DNA of 64,000 nt, taken from NCBI RefSeq assembly GCF_048544455.1, contig NC_133536.1, positions 24,554,152-24,618,151 on the forward strand. The letters are read 5' to 3'. The DNA comes from Silene latifolia (Eukaryota > Streptophyta > Magnoliopsida > Caryophyllales > Caryophyllaceae). This document shows, one piece after another, positions 34,616 through 45,795 of the stretch (positions are counted from its first letter, which is position 1; the number at the start of each line of letters is the position of its first letter). The notes beneath the pieces are model-generated. The model was given only the letters and a program-made list of their open reading frames with translations. It was not told where the DNA came from and searched no databases. A program made the translations under genes and the position numbers.

Positions 34616-35923
34616 TGTAACACCCCCTCATATCAAGGTACCTTACCAAGGACTACCCTAGTATGAAAGGCTGTTACCATCTCGGTTTTCCGAGGTTAGT
34701 ACATCAAAGTTACCAATTCCAAACAACCTTTATTAAAGTATAAAGAGTTAGCGATTACATGTTTCCAAAACCAAACCAAAGTATAACTGTGAAATGTCTA
34801 ATAATTACAAAGAATGCAAGCTAAGTCTCTTGACGGCGGAAGCTATACTCGAGTGATGACTCCCCATAACTGTCCCAGAGCTAAACATCTATATCACCTG
34901 TCACAATCTGCTCACCATCCCCGAATAGATCACCACAGATTTTACAAAACAACAACAGGGTCAGTTACTGAATAATCAAAGTAAGACAAGCGTATAAAGC
35001 AACCAGCTGATCATCTTCCAACCCCAGTCTCCCGATCTCACACAGTAACCGACTACACACCAAAGTGTGTAGTCCTGCCAGACTACCCTATCACAACATG
35101 TAGCCCTCGCCGCCAGTGGGGGACCGCAGCCAATCCCCACCTAAATCCCGCTCATCAACGAGCGATAACCCTGTCCCTTAATGTGCACATCCCCTCCCGT
35201 GACGAGTTCCACGGAGGGCGAACTAGGGCGTGAAGGTACTCTCGCAAGTGACTCCACCACAACCATCACAACATCGTCACAACAACCACCACCACACCAA
35301 CACTCCGATCAGCAGACAATAGTCATACGCAATACAATCACATTCTTAAATCAATTAACAGTAACTGAGTCGGGAAACCCTACCTTAGCACAACTGCAAG
35401 AAAGACAAGCAATCGATCTAGAACGGCTCCTCTACGAAGTCTCCGCCTAATCAATAATCACATAACAACAATCACTATATGCAAAACACCATTTTCCCAA
35501 ATTCATAATTAAAGACAAACCCTAAATATAAACCAATGAATCATAGAAACAAGGAATTACCGACGATGAAACAAAGGATGAATGCACTTGTTATGATCTC
35601 ACACACACACACAAAGAGAGATTTGGAGAGGATTAGAGCGTCGGTTGAGTGATTAGATTTTATAAAATTTAATTAGAAACTATTTTGCGTTTATAAATAA
35701 CTCTAATCTTTTCCAAATCAAACCGCAGAAATAATATTCGTCAGACCGGATACTCGGTCGAGTATAGAGTATACTCGACCGAGTACCCTCTACTTGGTCG
35801 AGTATTCCGCATACTCGGCTGAGTGTTCCTTGACAGTAACCAAACAGAATACACGACACACTTTACCCGACCGAGTAGGCCATACTCGGCCGAGTACCAA
35901 CCTAGGAAAACCGTAGTATTACA
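34616..35923 (-). repeat. Left (3') LTR of element B
   Basis: It runs tgtaacacc to gtattaca on the plus strand. My hand count over the first ~335 aligned bases against the right LTR gives about 18 substitutions and two small indels, close to 95% identity. That points to an insertion a few million years old. Six CTCGRYCGAG-type palindromes lie near 35750-35900. Confidence 0.85.
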
Positions 35924-38750
35924 ATCTTACCCCATTAAAAAGAACATCGTCCTCGAAGTTCCAACCAAACCTATTATCAGGTACCCACAACATAAGTGTT
36001 GCCAACTCTGTCTTACTTCCATAACGCTCACTAGCACACTCAATTACCAAGACAATCCACCGAAAAAGATCAACCATCAAAACGGAATGTTACATTCTAC
36101 CACCCTTAAAACGAACTTCGTCCTCGAAGTTTACTCACACACCTAAACATCACCACACAATCTGTTAACACTATCGAAGTTTACTCATATTCCTAAACAT
36201 CATACTAATACAAGCACTGCCATTATTCTACACCAACACTCAAACTTTTAATTGCAACCGTATGACCATCAACTCTCTTGTCTCCTCCTACTCCTCTTAA
36301 GATAAATGTTACGTCCTCGTAACTCACTAATACTAGGTCCTTTGCTATACCTCCCATAACCCTCATAACCACCGCATGTCAACGATAACCCACTATAACC
36401 TCACATCTACAACCATTCATATATCTAGGGTTCTCTTTCTCTAACAGTTCCCGTACCTCCAATTATTCTGTACTCATATAACATATATCATAAAATCCCC
36501 AGTATAACCACTACTCCATTTCTTCGACCTTACCGCAAAATTGACATACATCTATATATATATACACTCATCTCCACGATCTTGGCTCACAATCCACAAT
36601 TATTACACATACTCACATTAGCTTCTCAAGTTCATCTCTTTTATTACCACAAAACTCGCCCTTGACTTAACATGATACCAAGTCCCAAAACTCCGTACTC
36701 CTTGTCCCCAAAAAAAGGTGCTAAACCACCTGTAGTTTCCAGTTCATACCACACCTATTCCACAATTCATCTGCCACAACTAAGTCCACCAACGCCTTAT
36801 CTAAAACAAGATTAAAAGTACTCTAACAGCCTCTCACAACCGTGTCCCATTAACAGAATATTACAATACCATGACAACAATAGAACCATACCCAACTCTC
36901 TCTCATATCATACTCTATGAAAACCAACGGAACCATACCCATACCGACACTGGTAAGAAACATCGGGAAACAAAACAACGGTCTATATGCCCCGACCGAC
37001 ACAGACAGGAAATAGCAGTAAACAAACAACAATATATGACAACACGAAAATACTCGTATCACACGCGAATTACCGTGCCCAGATCGCCACTCGAGGCACA
37101 ACAACCATATCGATAGCCATCACAGCTTTTACAATCTCATAACACTGACTTAGTACAAATTCCATGACCAGAAGACTTTATTAAAACCGCTCTACTAGAT
37201 CACGACGCAACATAATAAACGGAATCACATATACCAACCTTTTGAACATTATCCAGACCATGACTCATGAGGTCAGAACCTCACACAAACATCTACACAT
37301 ATCATGGACCCATAATCGAATGTAACTAGCCAATCCTGATTACGTAAGTTACCACTTGATAATGAATATCCCTCATCCGGACTTAACTCAGGCGCCCTTC
37401 ATAACATGTCCTCTCATACACACAATTATCACCACCCGACGAACGTAGCCATATCATCAGTACCCAACTACCAGTGAATACCTCACATATCCACATCTTA
37501 TACTCCCTCACAACCATACATATTAATCAGTCTCCACAAAATCAACCCTAGTAGAACAACTAACTTCCTTAAAGTAACATCATCCTCAACCACTAGTGTC
37601 AACAGTACAACACCACTATCCTTCATGTGACCGCTTTCTTACTATCACGTCTCTATATAACGAACATCAAGTCCACCAACAAAATTTACCTCTACATTCT
37701 TTCCAATTCCATACTAAATTGTATCGTCACTTAACTCTCCACCAAAATCTCATACTGTGCAAACACTCTGCCAGCTTCTTACTCCCTTAATATGTCGAAA
37801 CTCACGGCTAACATTTCGTCCTGACTCCTATATAACTGTTAACTCACAGCCTCTCATGATGCTATCGTGCCTTTCCATGATTCCTTATTTTCATGTCCCA
37901 TAACTCGAATTACATTAATTCATATAAATATCTTCTCACTCTTCTTTATCACAGATCCTCTCTCACCATACCACTCACTCACACTTGTCACCACCAAGTC
38001 CGCACAACTAACGGTTACTCTTTAATTAATTATATCTCCCTTTCGTATCCCTATAAAACCAACCATTCACCTCATACGTTAATTACCTAAAGAATTACAC
38101 ACTAGGCTTACCTCTTGATAATCCAAATTCCCAAACTTGGTCACTATCTACAAATCCACGTCGCGGCGTAACTTTGTCTAAGTTCACTATATACCCCTCT
38201 TCTCCATCATTCTACTACAACCTTTCATTTTATATATCCTTAAGCATCACAATCCTAACCGTCTCCCTCCATAAATCCTTACACATCCCAATATGCCACT
38301 ATTCGTATCTCTCATCTCAATCTTTCATTCTCACGTTTCTTTACACTTACATCACCCTTGCCCATATACACTTACTTTTATATTACTCAACACACGAATA
38401 TATCACTCACCATATCTCACAAAACATACTCCTAGCCTCAATTAGCTCATCAAGCTACCCTTTTCCTTTTTCCACTATCCCTCACAACCACATATAACTC
38501 ATGTCCATCCTATCCAACACATAATACCTCATAAGCCGGCATTCTCCCTATCATAGTGTTTGGTAACTTACCTATCAAAACCGTCACATATATAAAAGAA
38601 TGCGTTAAGACTCAAAACATACGTGTGCATATACCCCACGACTCAAAACAAATGTAAGAACATAGCCACCGACTCAAAACAAATGTAAGAACACAGTCAC
38701 CGACTCAAAACAAATGTAAGAACATAGCCACTGACTCATAATGACCGCCC
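35924..38750 (-). other. Non-coding interior of element B
   Basis: The sequence is C-rich on the plus strand with only short unconvincing open frames. Near 36110 the words acgaacttcgtcctcgaag recur and resemble the non-coding strand of the end of a Tekay polyprotein. Otherwise no domain is visible. It may be a large non-autonomous derivative. Confidence 0.5.
38641..38745. repeat. 31-bp tandem repeat, about 3.3 units
   Basis: The unit actcaaaacaaatgtaagaa plus catagccaccg starts at 38641, 38672, 38703 and partly at 38734. Copies differ at only a few positions. Confidence 0.85.
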
Positions 38751-38756
38751 ACTGAG

Positions 38757-38970
38757 GTACTCGATAGCGTACATGGCATACTAGGTCGAGTACAGGGTAC
38801 TCGGTCGAGTACAGGGTACTCGGTCGAGTAATGAGACTACTCGGCCGAGTTCACGATTCCAGAAGCTGAACATAAATATCATAGAAAGATTACTCGGCCG
38901 AATATGGAATACTCGGTCGAGTATGAAAGATACTCGGTCGAGTAGGGCCTACTCGGTCGAGTATCGGCAC
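38757..38970. repeat. Array of CTCGGYCGAG palindromes in element B
   Basis: About nine copies of a TACTCGGTCGAGTA-type 14-mer, mostly with TC or CC in the centre, at irregular spacing. They lie next to the conserved leader segment 39010-39150. Confidence 0.8.
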
Positions 38971-39950
38971 AGTCCTCAGCACCGTCCAATTTCATAAAAC
39001 AGTCATGTCTCACTCCTTACTTGGTCAATCTGGGCGTGTGACCTATCGTTAGAATCGTAAGACGACAAGCTATAACCTCCAATTAGAATTACAGCAATAT
39101 CACTTCTAGAACTCGACTTATGACAGTTTTAAGGCAGCCCTTCCATAACCGGTCTTCTCACAAATCAATTTCATTCCTCACAAATCATATCCCTCCTCTA
39201 ACCCTAACCACCCTTAAATTTCCCCATCACCTGTCGCCGCCACCTACGACCTGCCGCCGTCGTCATCGACAATCACCCACAACTCCGACGAACCACCGCA
39301 AATTTTCCCTCCCTCCTCAAACCCCAATTACCCGTCATCTTCCCCAATACCTGTCGTCGCCGTCGACATCAACCACCAGCAAGGCCGTCGAACGTCGAAT
39401 TAACCGGCGTGGGTGAGAGGTCGATGATGGACGGAAACAGATTAAAAGGAAACACAGGTATATAATATGTTATCTTATCGATCATGATCGCCTTATTCAC
39501 CAGTCACTTCATCATCTCCACCACAGTCGTCGGTGTCATATAGGGTGTCGGTGATGCCGCCGATAGGTGTGATGCCGGTATGGTGCTGATTAATCGATTT
39601 TTGGAAATAGGGATTGAGCAATTTTCGATGGGTGATGCAATTGCTTCGCAAATGTAGTATTCTGTGTATGAATTTGTGCTATAGTTCTCTGGTTTAAGTG
39701 ATAAAAGATCGTGTAGTTGGGGCCAAATCTTGTGTCTGATTCGTGCTTTGGTGTGGTAAAATTTGAAGGGAAGTTATGGGACAAATGAATTTGTGCAGAT
39801 AGATAAGTTTGCAAAATAAATGTGCATTCTGAGTGATAAGTCAGAGTTGACTTTAGTGTATCCATGGCTACTTTTGGTGTACCCCTAGTTTTGTTATGTA
39901 CGCGTATCTAGATTACATACTTTTGTGTATAGATAGTCTATTAGTATATA

Positions 39951-40223
39951 CTCCCTCCGTACCAGACCAAAGGTAACACTTACTATAAACGGACGTACCA
40001 CACCAAAGGTAACATTCCTTATTTGGCCAACAACATTACCAAGTTATCCTTATACCCATTTGATATTTACACAAAATGCCATTACATACCCCACCTACCA
40101 ACCCAGAATTAAACCCACAATTACATAACCCACCTATTTTTTCCTTCTTTACCCTTACTTTTTCCACTTTTTCTTAAATACTCCAATTTTCCCTACGTTA
40201 CCTTTGGTGTGGTACGGAGGGAG
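39951..40223. mobile_element. Stowaway MITE (273 bp)
   Basis: ctccctccgtaccagaccaa at the left is matched by ttggtgtggtacggagggag at the right, with TA on both sides (39949-39950, 40224-40225). The terminal word recurs once inside (acgtaccacaccaaaggtaa at about 39991). Confidence 0.88.
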
Positions 40224-40226
40224 TAG

Positions 40227-40437
40227 AATTTTGGTAAAAAGTGTATATACGATAGTCAAAAAGTGTACCTACTATAGTCAAATATATATCTGAGATTTGG
40301 TTAAAAAAAAAAGTGTATCTACATTATTAAAAAGTGTATATAGAATTTTTGTAAAAAGACTATCTACGATAGTCAAAAGTGTATCTGAAATTTGGTAAAA
40401 AAAAAAAGTGTATCTACGTTAATAAAAAGTGTATATA
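40227..40437. repeat. ~105-bp imperfect tandem repeat rich in GTGTATCTAC
   Basis: Two units run from gaatttt(t)ggtaaaaag through aaaaagtgtatata. A related 100-bp segment (tgatgtatctca ... tagtggttagatacat) occurs at 40475-40575 and again at 42205-42310 in direct orientation. Confidence 0.6.
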
Positions 40438-40714
40438 GAATTCGTGAAATTTGTTTTGAATATTAGTGTATGTGATTTATATATTGATGTATCTCATAGC
40501 AATTTTGATGTACCTAATAAATAACTTTGTGTATCTATGTTAAGATACATTAAAATAGTGGTTAGATACATCAATGATTAATGTAGATACATTAAAATAT
40601 ATGAGAAACTAAATAAAGGGAGGTGGTAAGGTCGTTGGATGTTGACTGGTGTCCGAGCATTGAAGGTTGTTAGGCGTTGACTGCCGATCAGAATCCGCCG
40701 GAGCTTTACTTTAG

Positions 40715-40936
40715 TTATTGTATCTGGTGGATATACTGGCGATGAGGGGGCCAACTGTTGATAATAAAACATTAAACAAGCATGTAAAATTGAAATGTAA
40801 ATATCGTTTACTGAACCTAAAATTGTTATTGTATCTGGTGGATATACTGGCGATAAGGGGGCCAATTGTTGATAATAAAACATTAAACAAGCATGTAAAA
40901 TTGAAATGTAAACATCGTTTACTGAACCTAAAATCC
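40715..40936. repeat. 111-bp tandem duplication
   Basis: The segment starting ttattgtatctggtggatat at 40715 is repeated directly at 40826 with only a few substitutions. After the second copy comes a 42-codon open stretch (to 41062, FVGYPITMKVDFPEVYERP) that I cannot assign. Confidence 0.85.
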
Positions 40937-41587
40937 TCAAAAAACTTCGTTGGTTACCCAATAACAATGAAAGTTGATTTCCCTGAGGTTTACGAGAGAC
41001 CTATCCGCATAGGGCAATATGCCCCTGCTTCTTTCATCAGGTTTTACACTACGCAACTATAACCAATGAAATAATGCGACGAGATGATTCGATAAACTAA
41101 ACCCACTACAAATACCAAGTATACAATGATCCAGCCTACACAGCAAACAGTTTGAATAAATATAAATAAACAAATTATGATTGGGAGTGAGACGTGTGCT
41201 GCCGAGTGAGGAAAATTAACGGGGAGAGTGGCGGAGTGGTCGGGGAAGCAGGCGGCTGCAGCTGAGCAAGAGTGCGTGCACGGTGCACCGGCAAGGTGAC
41301 GCTGCTCCGGCAAGGTGGCTGACGACGGGTTAGGGCTGTGGACAAACATATAATATGGTATCTCAAAGTTACATCAATAGAACAATAGATTTACGAGAAC
41401 AATTCAATACAATACTATTCATGTTGGACAAAGGTTTAATACGGAGTACAACATAAAAGAGTGTTCTTACCCGTTGGTTCGAATGCTCAATCATAACTAT
41501 GACAAATAGTAGTATAATAACAAGACTAAGAAGACACGGTTTTGAAAATGTTGTTAGAAGGGTCACTCAAGAAAGCAGCAACATTGC

Positions 41588-41776
41588 TAGAGGACCTTTT
41601 CTAGTTGCAGCAGCTTGGGTAGCGAAACCAAGGAAGGTGACCATGGCAAGACGAGAATGCTTGATCTCAGCCAACTGAAGGGTTTCTTTCTTCTCAGGGT
41701 CAGCTGCTAACCTAAGTGGGTCGAAGTAATTGCCACCAAGGTATAGCCTCTTTTCAGGGTCTAGTTCAGCATTCCT
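41588..41776 (-). pseudogene. Captured fragment of a chlorophyll a/b-binding protein gene (CP29/Lhcb4-like)
   Basis: On the minus strand from 41776 the frame reads [15 protein letters not shown], then [20 protein letters not shown], then [20 protein letters not shown] and KGPL before diverging. This matches the third transmembrane helix region of light-harvesting proteins, including the EIKHxRLAM chlorophyll-ligand motif; the lead-in is most like Lhcb4 (CP29). Only about 63 residues are present, without transit peptide or the rest of the protein. It sits amid transposon repeats, so it is best read as a host exon fragment captured by a DNA transposon. It is not a functional gene. Confidence 0.8.
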
Positions 41777-41779
41777 CTA

Positions 41780-43370
41780 GATTCTGAACTCTGGTCGGAA
41801 CTTCGGCAAAACTCTGGTCGGAGAATATCGCCATTATCGTCATATATGGTTGCCGGAGCATCCTCATAATCCCAAACAATCAGCCAAAACTTGTGTTGGA
41901 ATAAATCCAATTCACATAACCTGATATAAAACTGTCACATAATTCGTCAATCAAATGAGTCGGTCTCAAACTAAAATACATGAAACCATCTTTCAAGAGA
42001 CTCGCTGAATCAGATGTTATGCCTCTCAAAGTTGGGATGGTGAACTCAAGTTTCGACCACTAGATTGACGGTTTATTAAAAAAACAAGAAAAAGCCAAGA
42101 AAAGAGTTAGAGTCTGACCTTGCACAAACAATGAGTTGAATGACAGATCCAAAGAGCAGAAAAGTACAATTGAATGCACAATTTGCACTACAAGAAATCA
42201 ATGTATCTGGTTTCTTTATTGATGTATCTCAAAGGAATTTTAACGTACCTAGCAAGTAATTTTGTGTATCTATGTTTAAATACATTAAAATAGTGGTTAG
42301 ATACATAAAAAATTAGAGTAGTTCCTCACAACTAATCCGAGCTTTTGCTGTTCATAACACTAGACATATGAAATCGATAAAAAATATGACGATTGGGTTT
42401 TATCATTTGTGTTAGCACGGTTGTGGTTTTATCATTTGTGGCAGCTGCAAAGACTCGACAAAGTGGGTTAGCACGGTTGTGGTGGTGATGGGGAAGGTGA
42501 TAGCTCGGCAAGGGAATGGGGTTATCCAAAGTGGGTTTTGATATCATTGGCGTCGTTCATGGGGGTCTGTGACGTCGTCGTTGTTGATTGTGGTGATTGT
42601 CGACGACAACTTGCTGTAGTCGTGGGCCTTGTGGTGGTAGGCACCTCAACATTCCGGCAACAAATCGAACAACAGTCGTCAATCCCATTTTTGATCTTTA
42701 CATCAATTATCTTACCACGATCACACTTCATCCGCAATTACCTCAAGTAATTAAAAAAATGCAAATGAAAGAGATAACAGTAAGTAAACTATCGCTCCAT
42801 CGTTGGGACCTACCTTTTACCGGTTTGTCAAAATCAACCTTAAACCATCGCCGGCAAAATTATGACGGCGCTAAACACACCACCGCTTGCTTCTGCGCCA
42901 AGTAAGCACTTATCCTTCTTCTCAATCCTCGATATTCTCTGAAATCAAACCCTAAATCCCCAATTTTGTCAATGTGTGATTTTGATTTTGATTGATTCCG
43001 ATGATTTCGGCCCATCCTGTGATGTCGGCGATTAAAGCTGTTCCTCCTTTCCACAAACCCTAAATTATTTCGTCACCGTCACAACCACCGCATAACCACC
43101 GTGATCTTGAAAGATGATCGATTATATGGTTCCGTGCCACCGTGATCTCGAGAGAAACTGACAACCAGGGAGTCGTGTCGCTATTTGTGATGTCGGTGTG
43201 ATGTTGACCTCAGGGTTGGGACAGTGGTGGTCCGAGAGGCGGAGGGTAAAGCACTGATGGAAGGGTGGTAAGTGATGAGTGGTGTGCGTCGAGTGATATG
43301 TGTTGCTGTTGACTGGATTAATAGAATTAATACCCTTGGATGTATTTTAATCGTACGTATGGTTATATAT
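41780..43370. other. Unassigned sequence inside the composite element
   Basis: 41940-42090 (minus) has a short open stretch (MYFSLRPTHLIDELCDSF) of unknown origin. 42540-43060 has CCG-rich sequence and a CAAACCCTAAATCCCC word, like the 5' region of a plant gene. Nothing is long enough to call. Confidence 0.35.
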
Positions 43371-43411
43371 TTAGTGCGTTCTCACCGAGTGATCGTTCTC
43401 ACCGGATCCTA

Positions 43412-43457
<46 letters not shown>

Positions 43458-43459
43458 TC

Positions 43460-43888
<429 letters not shown>

Positions 43889-43999
43889 GATTTGGTGTTT
43901 TTGGTTCTTATGGTGAGTTGTGAGTTGGGTGAATCTCAACCATTAGTTTAAATTAGAGATGAGTGGCCAAGATTAATCTTAGTTGTCATATAAAAGCAT

Positions 44000-44785
44000 T
44001 GTTATTTAGTTTATTTTCTCTTTTTTTTCCTTTTTCTCTCTCTCTCTTCTTTCCCTCATTTACTCTCTAACGATTTCTCTCTCTAATTAATTATCCACAT
44101 TTACTGTTAACCGTTTATATAATTATCACCACTGCAAAGCGTTCCTCTCTCTTCTATTATTCCTGTGTTATTCTTCTTCAACTGTTCGTCTCCTTCGCTT
44201 TTTTCTCCCGTTTTCTCTTCGCCGTTCATCGTCTTCCTTCCTATTGTAGGTAATTTCATGTCATTTTCCTCTTTTATTTTGTAATTTTGTTTTATTTCAT
44301 GCTTTTGTATGCTTTTTAATTCGTTTTTCAGTGTAATTATCGCTAGGTTTACTTAATCGAGTACTTTAATGTCGTTATTATGCTGCATTTTTGAGTTTTC
44401 TATAGTTTTGAAGTGATTCGCATGTTCTATGTGTCGCGTTGTGTTGAGAACTTTACTATTGTTCTCTACAGACTTTAGTTTTGTGTTACTCATTTGTTAT
44501 TCTATCGCTTAGTTTGTTGTCAAGTTATTTGTCATGTTGTAATTGTTTAATGTGTTTTTCTAGGGTTTTTGTGTTTGTTCGTGTTGTCTTCACTTTTCAA
44601 GATTTCATTATTCCGCCGTTATACTTTGGTCGTCGTATGGTGTCATTGCGGCGCTACTCTTGCGGTCATTGTAGTGTTTTTGCTTTGTGTTGAATTTTCT
44701 CGTTATTCTTTTCCCGTTATTCTGTCGTTATTCTAGTGGTTTTGTTTGTTTGGCTTTGTTTGTTTGTAGGTTTCAAAGATTACTA
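44000..44785 (+). promoter_or_regulatory. 5' UTR and leader intron of the left MULE gene
   Basis: A pyrimidine-rich leader (44020-44249) ends at a donor TTGTAG|GTAATTTC. A T-rich intron with cgttattct words follows, and the acceptor TTTGTAG lies at 44761-44769. The ATG at 44786 is the first after the acceptor. No clear TATA box was found. Confidence 0.45.
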
Positions 44786-45393
44786 ATGGACTTAGTTTGT
44801 GAGGGATGGGCAATAAATATAGTGAATGAAGATAAATTGTTATTTGCTAGCGAGTTCGCTCTTTGAAAAGAAAAAAATTGGGATGGTTATTGGACGATAA
44901 GACTGAAAAGTGCTTTGAAGTTAATGTACGAGTTCGTCGTCGTAATCAATCAATGTCGGCAGTTTTAAATAGCCAGGACCTAATGGAAAGAGTTTTCGAT
45001 TATGTTGAGACTACTTTGGACAAGAGCAATATGTCTCTTGTTTGTAAGAAATGGTCACAAATGTTCCTATTTCATAAAAGTTCGCCCGGTGTTCACGCCG
45101 AATATATGAAAGTTCTAACAACAAGTCACAGTCAAGGTTTTAAGATTTTGTCAAGGGGCTCGACAAAGGTTTCCAAACGATGCAAGTGCTATATGCTTGC
45201 AAGTGAGCCATCAAAGGCGGTGTTGCATGCTTGCCAAGATATATACGATCATGACAAGATCCTTGATGCACCTGTATCTGAACGGATGAGTCTAATTCAC
45301 GAGTACTTTGACGCACTCAGGGACTTTCCTTCTGCTTATGATCTTGCTCACCAATTGTATTATAAGTCAGTCGATGTTGTTGACGTTGACTGA
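44786..45393 (+). CDS. Unrecognised MULE accessory protein
   Basis: The ATG at 44786 opens MDLVCEGWAINIVNEDK. A small frame change near 44860 leads into a 177-codon frame (KLGWLLDDKTEKCFEV) that runs to 45393. About 200 residues in all, basic at the start. The stretch LMERVFDYVETTLDKSNMSL followed by VCKKW faintly resembles an F-box helix pair, which I regard as a guess. The C-terminal half (KCKCYMLASEPSKAVLHACQ, RMSLIHEYFDALRDFPSAYD) looks helical and matches nothing I know. It is preceded by its own spliced leader and followed by an AT-rich 3' region, so it is probably a separate transcript from the protease gene starting at 45796. Confidence 0.5.
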
Positions 45394-45795
45394 CTTTTTA
45401 TGTTATGTCCTGTATTTTCGGAAGTACATTTTGGTTCTTTGTGGGAAAGAATGTATTTTGGGTTTTATGTAATTCGAAACCTTCCCTGGCTGTAATTTAG
45501 TACGTTATTTTGTTTTTATGAAGGCTTATGTAGGCTGTATGTAATTTTGAAACTGTCTTTGACTCTTTATTCAAAGAGGCTTTTGTTTTGATTCTCTTTC
45601 GTGTTTTTGTTTACACATCCATCATGTTCTTTTTGTGTTTTCGCTGCTGTTATTTGTTATACTAATTGTTAGTGTTCTGTTATTCTGGTGTTACGGTACT
45701 CTCATTCTGGCGTCATTATTAAAAAAGTCTAGCTGAATATCTATTTATCATTGAAAGTGATCCTTATCTTTATTTTCTGGATAGTAAAGCAGAAA

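Larger units (their letters stand above)
39186..43415. mobile_element. Composite TIR element carrying gene fragments (Pack-MULE-like)
   Basis: GC-rich CCG-laden patches (39230-39400, 42540-42700) alternate with AT-rich repeats. A fragment of a chlorophyll-binding protein gene lies at 41588-41776. The right end ttctcaccggatcctaatat abuts a (TA)n run at 43416. Its reverse complement aggatccggtgagaacg matches the terminus of the adjacent element at 43460. A left partner terminus was not found; the left boundary is where the leader of element B stops matching. Confidence 0.45.

Noticed and set aside
36850-38497. Several frames of 64-107 codons on both strands
   Set aside because: No recognisable domain, no consistent codon pattern; probably chance frames in the non-coding interior of Gypsy B.
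39120-39416. 98-codon frame in CCG-rich sequence
   Set aside because: Proline/threonine/arginine content follows base composition, and its start overlaps the leader of Gypsy element B.
40937-40980. Possible HSP90 fragment (FVGYPI)
   Set aside because: Only six residues agree; the following residues do not fit that family.
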